5,817 bases of DNA from Rubrobacteraceae bacterium (lineage in GTDB: Bacteria; Actinomycetota; Rubrobacteria; Rubrobacterales; Rubrobacteraceae). A program made the position numbers and the translations under genes. Of the stretch, positions 1 to 5,296 are shown one piece after another (the first letter of the stretch is position 1; each line of letters begins with the position of its first letter). The stretch is from contig JARDZQ010000129.1 of the NCBI GenBank assembly GCA_029240775.1, positions 1-5,817 of the forward strand, read 5' to 3'. The notes under the pieces were generated by a model, which made no database searches, was not told the origin of the DNA, and saw nothing but the letters and a program-made list of their open reading frames with translations.

Positions 1-1038
1 CGGGACGCCGAACTTCGCCGCGAGCAGGAGCACGGCGATGACCTCGTTCACCCCGCCCAAGCGGCACGCGTCTACCTGGCAGAAGCTTATGGCGTCGGAC
101 TGCATCAGCTGTTTGAAGACGACCCGGTTCTGACAGTGCTCGCCCGTGGCTACGCCTATCGGGGCGACGGCGCGGGCTATGGCCGCGTGGCCGAGGACGT
201 CGTCCGGGCTCGTAGGCTCCTCGATCCACCACGGGTCGAAGTCCGCGAGGCGCCTCATGTTCGCTATCGCCTCGTCCACCTCCCAGACCTGGTTCGCGTC
301 CATCATCAGCTTCCTGTCGGGCCCGATCTCCTCCCTGATGATCGCAGCCCGGCGCATGTCGTCCTCGACGTCTCGTCCTACCTTTATCTTGACGTGGCCC
401 CACCCCTCGGCGACGGCCTCGCGGCTGAGGCGCCGGATCTTCTCGTCCGGGTACCCGAGCCAGCCCGCGCTGGTCGTGTAGGCGGGGAAGCCGTGCTCGA
501 GCATCTCCTCCTCTCGCTGAGGCTTCGTCGGCTCGTTTTCGCGCAGGATCTCGAGCGCCTGGTCGGGGGTTAGGGCGTCGGTGATGTAGCGGAAGTCCAC
601 GCAACGCACCAGCTCCTCGGGGCTCATGTCCACGAGCAGCTTCCAGAGGGGCTTGCCCTCGACCTTGGCGTAGAGGTCCCAGACCGCGTTGACGATGGCC
701 GCGGTAGCCAGGTGTATGACGCCCTTCTCGGGTCCGACCCACCTGAGTTGGCTGTCGCCCGTAACCCGGCGCCAGAAGGCACCCATGTCCTGCGTAAACG
801 ACTCCAGCGTCTCGCCGACGACGAGGTGGCTGAGCGCCTCTATGGCCGCCACACAGAGCTCGTTGCCCCGCCCGATGGTGAAGGTGAGGCCATGTCCTTC
901 GAGTTCCGTGTCGGTCTTGAGGACGACGTACGCCGCCGAGTAGTCCGGGGCCTCGTTCATCGCGTCGGAGCCGGAGAGGTCCTGCGAGGTGGGGAAGCGG
1001 ACGTCGAGGGCCTTTGTCCCGGTTATGGTGGTGGGCAT
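1..1038 (-). CDS. fucD: L-fuconate dehydratase, enolase superfamily (C-terminus outside window)
   Basis: This enzyme dehydrates L-fuconate to 2-keto-3-deoxy-L-fuconate in the non-phosphorylating L-fucose pathway of the cytosol. The window holds 346 residues of a family usually about 430-440 long, so roughly the last 90 are missing. The N-terminal capping domain carries DYSAAYVVLKTD (32-43) and LRWVGPEKGV (98-107), both matching human ENOSF1 as I recall it. The barrel shows the acid/base pair K217-I-K219, metal ligands D247 (MMDANQ), E273 (WWIEEPTSPDD) and E300 (GEHCQNR), and D323 (QVDACRLGG). These sit one residue before those I remember for Xanthomonas campestris FucD (K218, K220, D248, E274, E301, D324), so the catalytic His should lie just past the window edge. 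The start is fixed by AAGGAGG 8 bases upstream. It is the last gene seen in the left operon, 4 bases after the methyltransferase stop. A related aldonate such as D-arabinonate could also be a substrate. Confidence 0.93.
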   Translation of the reverse strand, partial: MPTTITGTKALDVRFPTSQDLSGSDAMNEAPDYSAAYVVLKTDTELEGHGLTFTIGRGNELCVAAIEALSHLVVGETLESFTQDMGAFWRRVTGDSQLRWVGPEKGVIHLATAAIVNAVWDLYAKVEGKPLWKLLVDMSPEELVRCVDFRYITDALTPDQALEILRENEPTKPQREEEMLEHGFPAYTTSAGWLGYPDEKIRRLSREAVAEGWGHVKIKVGRDVEDDMRRAAIIREEIGPDRKLMMDANQVWEVDEAIANMRRLADFDPWWIEEPTSPDDVLGHAAIARAVAPIGVATGEHCQNRVVFKQLMQSDAISFCQVDACRLGGVNEVIAVLLLAAKFGVP

Positions 1039-1042
1039 GTTG

Positions 1043-1675
1043 TCATCCTCCTTTTTGGGCGAGGACCCACAGCCAGGTCTCGTCGCCGCGAGCGCCTCTG
1101 GTGGTGCGGGCTTCAGCGCGCAGAGTGGCGAACCCGGCTTCGCGCAGCAGTGCGAGGCTCATCTCCCCGTCGTAATGGCTCCACCGCATGGGTGCTCCCC
1201 AGCCCTCCCAGTCCTCCTCCTCGCCCTCCCACGCGCCGAGCGCCCAGGTCGCGAGGAAGGCTCCGCCAGGCCTGAGCCAGCGCTGGATCTCCTCGAGCAG
1301 CGCGGGGTGCTCCGCGCGCGGCACATGGATGATGGAGTGGAAGGCGACCACGGCGTCGAAGCTAGCCGGTTCGAAGTCGAGGCTGGTCATGTCTGCCTTG
1401 ACCAACTCGGCTGCCGGGACGTGTCGGCTGGCCAGCTCCAGTTGCCTCGCGGAGACGTCCACGCCCGTGACCGCAAAGCGCCGCGCGAGCCAGCGTGTGG
1501 CGGGTACGCCCGCCCCGCAGCCCAGGTCCAGCACGGCCGCGCCGGAGGGAAGGCCGCGGGTCAGGTTCTCCAACTCTGCCAGCGTGATCGGGTCGTTGGC
1601 GACTTTTGTGGCCAGATATTGTTCGGCCACACGATCGTAGCCCTCTTCTACCGCCTGTTTGTGCGCTTCCCTCAA
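1043..1675 (-). CDS. Class I SAM-dependent methyltransferase (TTG start)
   Basis: This is a 210-residue Rossmann-fold methyltransferase of the small Methyltransf_11/25 type. Motif I is VLDLGCGAG (48-56), and the acidic end of strand 2 is GVDVS (71-75, D73). An acidic residue at motif II lies in KADM (93-96), and WLRPGG (133-138) leads into the last strands. An acidic loop (EGEEEDWEGWG, 150-160) precedes APMRWSHY (161-168), a pattern seen in a group of uncharacterised actinobacterial methyltransferases. The substrate is unknown. The frame stays open upstream to 2197, but that part is only the shifted frame of the SDR gene. The family's N-terminal EGYDRVAEQY (11-20) places the start just before it, at a TTG whose TG is shared with the SDR stop (TTGA). 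I see no strong ribosome site, so translation is probably coupled to the SDR. No role in sugar catabolism is evident. The fold is certain; the exact start is likely. Confidence 0.85.
   Translation of the reverse strand: MREAHKQAVEEGYDRVAEQYLATKVANDPITLAELENLTRGLPSGAAVLDLGCGAGVPATRWLARRFAVTGVDVSARQLELASRHVPAAELVKADMTSLDFEPASFDAVVAFHSIIHVPRAEHPALLEEIQRWLRPGGAFLATWALGAWEGEEEDWEGWGAPMRWSHYDGEMSLALLREAGFATLRAEARTTRGARGDETWLWVLAQKGG
1047..1053 (-). promoter_or_regulatory. Ribosome binding site of fucD, inside the methyltransferase 3' end
   Basis: AAGGAGG on the minus strand lies 8 bases before the fucD ATG at 1038. It is read through as the last codons of the methyltransferase (QKGG then TGA), so the two genes cannot be separated. 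It gives fucD a far stronger start signal than either gene before it in the operon. Confidence 0.85.
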
Positions 1676-2427
1676 CGGGCGGTCACGCCGCCGTCCACGA
1701 CCATGCACGCCCCGATGCAGGAGGCAGACTCGTCGGCGGCGAGGTAGGCGGCCATCGCGGCTATCTCCTCTGGGGTGACGAACCGGCCGTGCGGCTGGCG
1801 GGCTTGCATGTTGGCACGGGCGGCTTCGGGCTCCTCGTAGCCGCTGGTTATGCGGGAGATCCATGGCGTATCCACCGTGCCGGGGGCTATGCAGTTGACC
1901 CTCACGCCCTCCTCCACGTGGTCTACGGCCGCCGCCCGCGTCATGGAGAGGATAGCGCCCTTCGCCGCGCTGTAGACGGCCCGGTCCGTGATCCCCACGA
2001 GGGCCGCTACCGACGACATGTTGATGACCGACCCCCCTCCGGCCCTCCTTATGGCGGGGATGGCGTACTTCATCCCGAGCAAGGTCCCCTTGACGCAGAC
2101 GTCCATCACCCGCTCGTAGTCCTCCTCTGTGGTCTCCACCGCGGTCGCGGCGACCCCCACCCCCGCGTTGTTGACCATGACGTCGAGGCCGCCCCACGCC
2201 TCGACGACGCCCGCGACGAGGTCTTCGACCTCGCCCGCTCTCGTAACGTCCGTCCGGCGAGCCAGCGTCTCGCCTTCTATCTCCGAGGCGACCTTCCCGG
2301 CGGCGCTCTCGTCCACGTCGGCGATGGCGACGCGGGCGCCTTCGCTCGCGAGCCGGAGGGCGATGGAGCGACCGATGCCGGCCCCCGCGCCCGTGACTAT
2401 GGCCCTCTTGCCCTCGAGACGGTCCAT
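1672..2427 (-). CDS. SDR oxidoreductase, probable 2-keto-3-deoxy-L-fuconate dehydrogenase
   Basis: This is a classical short-chain dehydrogenase of 251 residues, the usual length. It has the cofactor motif TGAGAGIG (12-19) and D37 at the end of strand 2 (IADVD), which predicts NAD rather than NADP. NNAG is at 86-89, and the catalytic residues are S139 (NMSSVA), Y152 and K156 (YSAAK). The C-terminal half (NCIAPGTVDTP, then GRFVTPEEIA and YLAADES) resembles BDH2/DHRS6 and the bacterial 2-keto-3-deoxy-L-fuconate dehydrogenases. That reaction oxidises the FucD product to the 2,4-diketo acid, which fits its operon partner. The catalytic-tetrad Asn is replaced by C111 (DVCVKG). It is the first gene of the left operon, and its stop overlaps the methyltransferase start. 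The ATG at 2427 has only a weak GGGGTG ahead of it, but the N-terminus MDRLEGKRAIVTG is typical. It could instead be a sugar 1-dehydrogenase. Confidence 0.88.
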   Translation of the reverse strand: MDRLEGKRAIVTGAGAGIGRSIALRLASEGARVAIADVDESAAGKVASEIEGETLARRTDVTRAGEVEDLVAGVVEAWGGLDVMVNNAGVGVAATAVETTEEDYERVMDVCVKGTLLGMKYAIPAIRRAGGGSVINMSSVAALVGITDRAVYSAAKGAILSMTRAAAVDHVEEGVRVNCIAPGTVDTPWISRITSGYEEPEAARANMQARQPHGRFVTPEEIAAMAAYLAADESASCIGACMVVDGGVTAR

Positions 2428-2437
2428 CGCACCCCGC

Positions 2438-2467
2438 TTTCTCGACCCCGGAGCAGGTCAGTATAAT
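2438..2467 (+). promoter_or_regulatory. Candidate promoter of the right (cupin to xylonate dehydratase) operon
   Basis: A perfect TATAAT at 2462-2467 stands out in very GC-rich DNA. The -35 side is poor: TTTCTC or TTCTCG at 2438-2444 lies at an 17-18-base spacing, which suggests an activator-dependent promoter. The predicted start is near 2474, giving a leader of about 37 bases to the cupin ATG at 2511. This also argues against the in-frame ATG at 2466, which lies inside the -10. Confidence 0.6.
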
Positions 2468-2489
2468 GACGCCCGGATCTGGGGCGCAA
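2460..2489 (-). promoter_or_regulatory. Candidate promoter of the left (SDR-methyltransferase-fucD) operon
   Basis: On the minus strand TATACT (2465 down to 2460) differs from the -10 consensus at one base. A partial -35, TTGCGC (2489 down to 2484), lies 18 bases upstream and matches only the first three consensus bases. The predicted transcript start near 2453 leaves a leader of about 26 bases before the SDR ATG at 2427. The -10 overlaps the opposing -10 of the right operon by four bases. Inferred from sequence only. Confidence 0.5.
2472..2483. promoter_or_regulatory. Imperfect palindrome, possible operator
   Basis: CCCGGATCTGGG is a 12-base inverted repeat with five of six base pairs matching. 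It lies over the predicted start site of the right operon and between the -10 and partial -35 of the left operon. A regulator bound here could control both arms. Short GC-rich palindromes are common by chance at this composition, so the call is tentative. Confidence 0.25.
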
Positions 2490-2496
2490 ATGTCGG

Positions 2497-2504
2497 GAGA
2501 GGAG
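2497..2504 (+). promoter_or_regulatory. Ribosome binding site deciding the cupin start
   Basis: GAGAGGAG ends 6 bases before the ATG at 2511. It selects this start over two in-frame upstream ATGs (2466 and 2490), neither of which has a comparable site. Confidence 0.8.
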
Positions 2505-2510
2505 CTTCAT

Positions 2511-2840
2511 ATGGACCCGTTGCCGGACTGGATCAGGGACCTCCCGAGGGCCGACACGTCTTTCACGGGCCTCGAAGGGCCGATGCTCTCGGGCCCCCAC
2601 GGCCAGGTTGTGTTTTTTGGCGCCGCAGAGGAGATCGAGGTGCCGCCTCACTCCCACGGCGCCCAGTGGGGCATAGTAGTGACCGGCCGCCTGCACCTGA
2701 CCGTGGACGGCGAGGCAGGGACCTACGAGCCGGGCGATACCTACGACGTGCCCGCAGGCGCGGAGCACTCGGCCCGGTTCGAGGCAGGGACCCTGGTCAT
2801 AGATGTCTTCCAGGAACCCGACCGCTACAGCCCGAAGTAG
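2511..2840 (+). CDS. Small cupin-domain protein
   Basis: This is a single-domain cupin of 109 residues with no signal peptide or membrane segment. Cupin motif 1 reads PPHSHGAQWGIVVTG (45-59). H47 and H49 are kept as likely metal ligands, but Q52 stands where the family usually has Glu. Motif 2 is GDTYDVPAGAEH (75-86), giving H86 as the third His. Strand LHLTVDG (61-67) lies between them. The start at 2511 is chosen because GAGAGGAG (2497-2504) sits 6 bases upstream. ATGs at 2466 and 2490 are in frame but lack such a site, and the first lies inside the promoter. It is the first gene of the right operon, and its stop is 2 bases before the cyclase gene. Small cupins can be sugar isomerases, epimerases, dioxygenases or plain ligand sensors. 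Position suggests a role with a sugar or sugar acid, but the exact activity cannot be read from the sequence. Confidence 0.85.
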   Translation: MDPLPDWIRDLPRADTSFTGLEGPMLSGPHGQVVFFGAAEEIEVPPHSHGAQWGIVVTGRLHLTVDGEAGTYEPGDTYDVPAGAEHSARFEAGTLVIDVFQEPDRYSPK

Positions 2841-2842
2841 TA

Positions 2843-3481
2843 GTGGAGATCATAGACATAACGGCGCCAACGGGCCCACGTTCGGTAATGTGGCCGGACC
2901 AGGACGCCCCGTCCCGAAAGTTCCTCTCCCACACCGACCGGGGCGACTCGAGCACCGTCAGCCAGTGGACCCTGAGCGCCCACACCGGCACTCATGTGGA
3001 CGCCCGGATGCACTTTATCCCCGGCGGCTGGACGATGGAGTCGCTGAAGCTCTCGCGCTGCGTGGGACCGTGCCGGGTGGTGGATCTGACCCACGTCGAA
3101 GGTCACATAACCCGGGCCGACCTGGAGGCCGCGGATGTCGCAGGAGCCGCCCGGCTACTCCTCAAGACCCGCAACTCGCAGGACGGGTTGCTGGAGCGCG
3201 ATGGGTTCGTGGAGGACTACGTCGCCATCGAGCGGGAAGCGGCCGAGTACCTCGTCGAGATCGGGGTCGAGACGGTGGGGGTGGACTACCTCTCGGTCGA
3301 GCCGTTCGAGGACAAGGAGTTCAACACCCACCACACCCTGCTCGGGGCGGACGTAATAATTATCGAGGGGCTCGTGCTGGCCGGGGTGGAGCCCGGCGAG
3401 TACTTCCTCGCTTGCCTTCCGCTCAAGCTGGAGGACTCCGACGGCTCCCCCGCACGCGCTATCCTTGTACGAGGTCTTTGA
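2843..3481 (+). CDS. Cyclase/kynurenine-formamidase-family metal-dependent hydrolase (GTG start)
   Basis: This is a 212-residue member of the cyclase family (PF04199), which includes kynurenine formamidase and isatin hydrolase. These cytosolic enzymes use a metal-bound water to open amide or lactam bonds. The signature HTGTHVDARMHF (47-58) supplies H47, H51, D53 and H57. H163/H164 (FNTHHTLLG) and E175 (IIIEGLVLAGV) complete the usual metal site. The normally conserved Pro of HxGTHxDAPxH is R55. YLSVEP (149-154) is typical of the family. The frame is open far upstream, but the family's first strand (EIIDITAPTGP) begins at residue 2. The GTG at 2843 starts 2 bases after the cupin stop and lacks a strong ribosome site, so translation is probably coupled. 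No tryptophan-degradation gene is nearby. In this operon it may hydrolyse a sugar lactone or a keto-acid intermediate, which is an inference from context only. Confidence 0.9.
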   Translation: MEIIDITAPTGPRSVMWPDQDAPSRKFLSHTDRGDSSTVSQWTLSAHTGTHVDARMHFIPGGWTMESLKLSRCVGPCRVVDLTHVEGHITRADLEAADVAGAARLLLKTRNSQDGLLERDGFVEDYVAIEREAAEYLVEIGVETVGVDYLSVEPFEDKEFNTHHTLLGADVIIIEGLVLAGVEPGEYFLACLPLKLEDSDGSPARAILVRGL

Positions 3482-3494
3482 GAGGAGGAGGGTC

Positions 3495-4520
3495 ATGAAA
3501 GCGGTCGTTTGGAACGGGCCGGAGGAGATGGCGGTCGAGGAGGTGCCCGAGCCTGCGGTCGAGCCGGGTACGGTCAAAGTCCGTCCCGACGCCGTAGGCA
3601 TCTGCGGCTCGGAGATCGAGGGCTATCTAGGGAAGATGGGCAACCGCACGCCGCCGCTGGTGATGGGCCACGAGTTCGCGGGGACGGTGACCGAGGTCGG
3701 CGAGGGCGTGGACGAGGGCCTCGTCGGCCGCACGGTGGCCGTGAATCCGCTCTCGTCGGACGAGACGTGTCCACTCTGCCGCGGCGGGTACACGAACCTG
3801 TGCCCGAACCGCAAGCTCGTCGGCATCCAGTCCCCTGGAGGGTTCGCGGAGTACGCGCTCGCCCCTGCGCACAACGTCTACCCGCTGCCGGAGGGCGTCG
3901 AGGCCCGCACGGGGGCTCTCGCCGAGCCGCTCGCCAACGGCGTGCACGCGGTCAGGCTTGGCCTCGCGGGGCACCTCGTCGAGCACGCCGTCGTGGTCGG
4001 GGCTGGCACTATAGGCCTGATGTGCCTGCAGGCCGCGGTGCTCGACGGCATCCCCGAGGTCTCCGTCGTCGAGCCGCACGAGGCCCGCCGCGAGCAGGCG
4101 CTCAAGCTCGGCGCTCGCGCCGCCTACGCCTCGGGCGAGGAGGCTCGCGAGGCACTCGAAGAGCCGACGGAGGGTCTCGGCGCGGACCTCGTCATCGACG
4201 CCGTCGGCGCCGGGGTGACGCGCAAGATGGCCGTCGAGGTGCTGCTGCGTCCCGGTGGACGGGTCGTCTTCGTCGGGCTCCACGACGACGAGACGACGCT
4301 CGGGTACCACGGCGTCGTGCGCGGGCAGCTCGATCTCCAGGGCTCCTATGCCTACACCGCCGACGACTACGAGCAGGCGCTCGAGTGGCTCGTCGCCGGA
4401 AGGGCCGGGATCGGGGATCTGCCGCCGGTCCTGCCGCTTGAGGAGGGGCCGGGGATCTTCGCCGAGCTCGTCAAGGGGCCATCCGAGCGGATCAAAGTCT
4501 TCCTCGCGGGGTCGGCGTGA
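3495..4520 (+). CDS. Zinc-dependent medium-chain dehydrogenase, probable sugar or polyol dehydrogenase
   Basis: This is a 341-residue member of the threonine/sorbitol-dehydrogenase-like branch of the zinc alcohol dehydrogenases. Catalytic zinc ligands are C37 (GICGSE), H59 and E60 (GHEF), with E144 (ALAEPLA) nearby. The structural-zinc lobe has C92, C95 and C103 (CPLCRGGYTNLC), with D89 in place of the first Cys. The Rossmann domain has VVVGAGTIGL (166-175). E193 at the end of its second strand (VSVVEP) predicts NAD. The ATG at 3495 is preceded by a strong GAGGAGGAGGG site, with AGGAGG ending 6 bases upstream. The in-frame start at 3465 lies inside the cyclase gene and is less likely. The gene follows the cyclase by 13 bases, and its stop shares a base with the next ATG. 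The likely job is the first oxidation of an aldose to its lactone, as in the zinc-type D-arabinose/L-fucose dehydrogenase of Sulfolobus. Oxidation of a polyol or of a later hydroxy acid is also possible. Confidence 0.9.
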   Translation: MKAVVWNGPEEMAVEEVPEPAVEPGTVKVRPDAVGICGSEIEGYLGKMGNRTPPLVMGHEFAGTVTEVGEGVDEGLVGRTVAVNPLSSDETCPLCRGGYTNLCPNRKLVGIQSPGGFAEYALAPAHNVYPLPEGVEARTGALAEPLANGVHAVRLGLAGHLVEHAVVVGAGTIGLMCLQAAVLDGIPEVSVVEPHEARREQALKLGARAAYASGEEAREALEEPTEGLGADLVIDAVGAGVTRKMAVEVLLRPGGRVVFVGLHDDETTLGYHGVVRGQLDLQGSYAYTADDYEQALEWLVAGRAGIGDLPPVLPLEEGPGIFAELVKGPSERIKVFLAGSA

Positions 4521-5284
4521 TGGAGGACGGCACGCTCTCCGGGAAGACCACGCTCGTCATAGGGGCGAGCAGCGGGATCGGGCTCGCCACCGTGAACCTC
4601 TTCGCCGACGCCGGGGCGAAGGTGCACGCGGCCGCGAGGCGAAAGGAAGCCATAGAGGAGGGGACAGGCGAACGCGACGTCACGGCCCACGCCCTCGACA
4701 TCTCGGATAGAGAGGCGGTGTGGCGGACCGTCGAGAAGGTCGGGGATGCGGACGGCATAGACGTGCTCGTCGTCGCCTCCGGGATGAACTTCCCCGAGAG
4801 GAGGCTGGAGCAGCTCACAGCCGACGCTTGGGACGCCATGATCTCGGTCAACCTCAGCGGCGCCTTCTACGCGATCAGGGCTTCGCTCCCTTACCTGCGC
4901 TCCGCGCGCGGGCTCGTCGTCCTCATCAGCAGCGTCTCGGGCTCTTGGCCGGACATGTCCGGCCCGGCCTACCAGGCCTCCAAAGCCGGTATGACGGAGC
5001 TCGCCCACGCGGCAGGCTTCGAGGAGCACCAGAGGGGCGTGCGCTTCTCTGCGGTCCTGCCCGGTATCGTGGACACCCCGATCCTGGACAACCGCCCCGA
5101 GCCGCCTCCACGGGAGGTCCGGGATCTCAGCCTCAAGCCCGAGGACGTGGCGCAGGCCTGCTTCTTCCTCGCCACGCTGCCCGAGCGGGCCTACGTCCCC
5201 GAGCTGACCATTCTACCGACCGCCATACAGGCCCTCGGTAAGACGTCCACCGCGACGCCGCCGGTGTCGCAGGCAGAAGGATAG
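4520..5284 (+). CDS. Short-chain dehydrogenase/reductase, NADP-type
   Basis: This is a classical SDR of 254 residues. The glycine motif IGASSGIG (14-21) has Ile in place of the usual first Thr. R40-R41 after strand 2 (AAARRKE) predict NADP. The NNAG position reads VASG (85-88). The catalytic tetrad is complete: N111 (VNLSG), S138 (LISSVSG), Y151 and K155 (YQASK). PGIVDTPI, close to residue 190, and EDVAQACFFLATL in the C-terminal part are typical. The tail PELTILPT followed by about 20 extra residues replaces the common VDGG ending. The ATG at 4520 overlaps the previous stop by one base (TGATG). A GTG at 4517 is an equally coupled alternative that adds one residue. It sits between the zinc dehydrogenase and the sugar-acid dehydratase, so a sugar or sugar-acid substrate is likely, but the exact one is unknown. 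Its opposite cofactor preference to the SDR at 1672-2427 suggests a different step. Confidence 0.88.
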   Translation: MEDGTLSGKTTLVIGASSGIGLATVNLFADAGAKVHAAARRKEAIEEGTGERDVTAHALDISDREAVWRTVEKVGDADGIDVLVVASGMNFPERRLEQLTADAWDAMISVNLSGAFYAIRASLPYLRSARGLVVLISSVSGSWPDMSGPAYQASKAGMTELAHAAGFEEHQRGVRFSAVLPGIVDTPILDNRPEPPPREVRDLSLKPEDVAQACFFLATLPERAYVPELTILPTAIQALGKTSTATPPVSQAEG

Positions 5285-5296
5285 GAGAGGTCTACC

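Noticed and set aside
1676..2197. Open frame extending the methyltransferase upstream to 384 residues, like a fusion
   Set aside because: It overlaps the real SDR gene on the same strand in another frame, its translation is Arg/Gly/His-rich with no domain, and the methyltransferase fold begins only after 1675.
1606..2466. 286-residue plus-strand open frame opposite the SDR
   Set aside because: It is a high-GC shadow: codon periodicity and family motifs belong to the minus-strand SDR, and no ribosome site or recognisable domain is seen.
2470..2486. CGCCC/GGGCG inverted repeat as a terminator hairpin
   Set aside because: The stem is only 5 base pairs around a 7-base loop, has no T-run on either strand, and lies inside the promoter gap, where a terminator is not expected.
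2466..2510. ATG at 2466 or 2490 as the cupin start
   Set aside because: The first lies in the -10 element and upstream of the predicted transcript start, the second lacks a ribosome site, and the added residues match no cupin feature.
2129..2842. Open frame extending the cyclase upstream to 450 residues
   Set aside because: It runs antisense to the SDR and out of frame over the cupin. The translation is low-complexity, and the cyclase family N-terminus begins at the GTG at 2843.
3509..4441. 310-residue plus-strand open frame inside the zinc dehydrogenase
   Set aside because: Its translation is extremely Arg-rich, typical of a shifted frame in GC-rich DNA, and the in-frame zinc dehydrogenase has all expected motifs.
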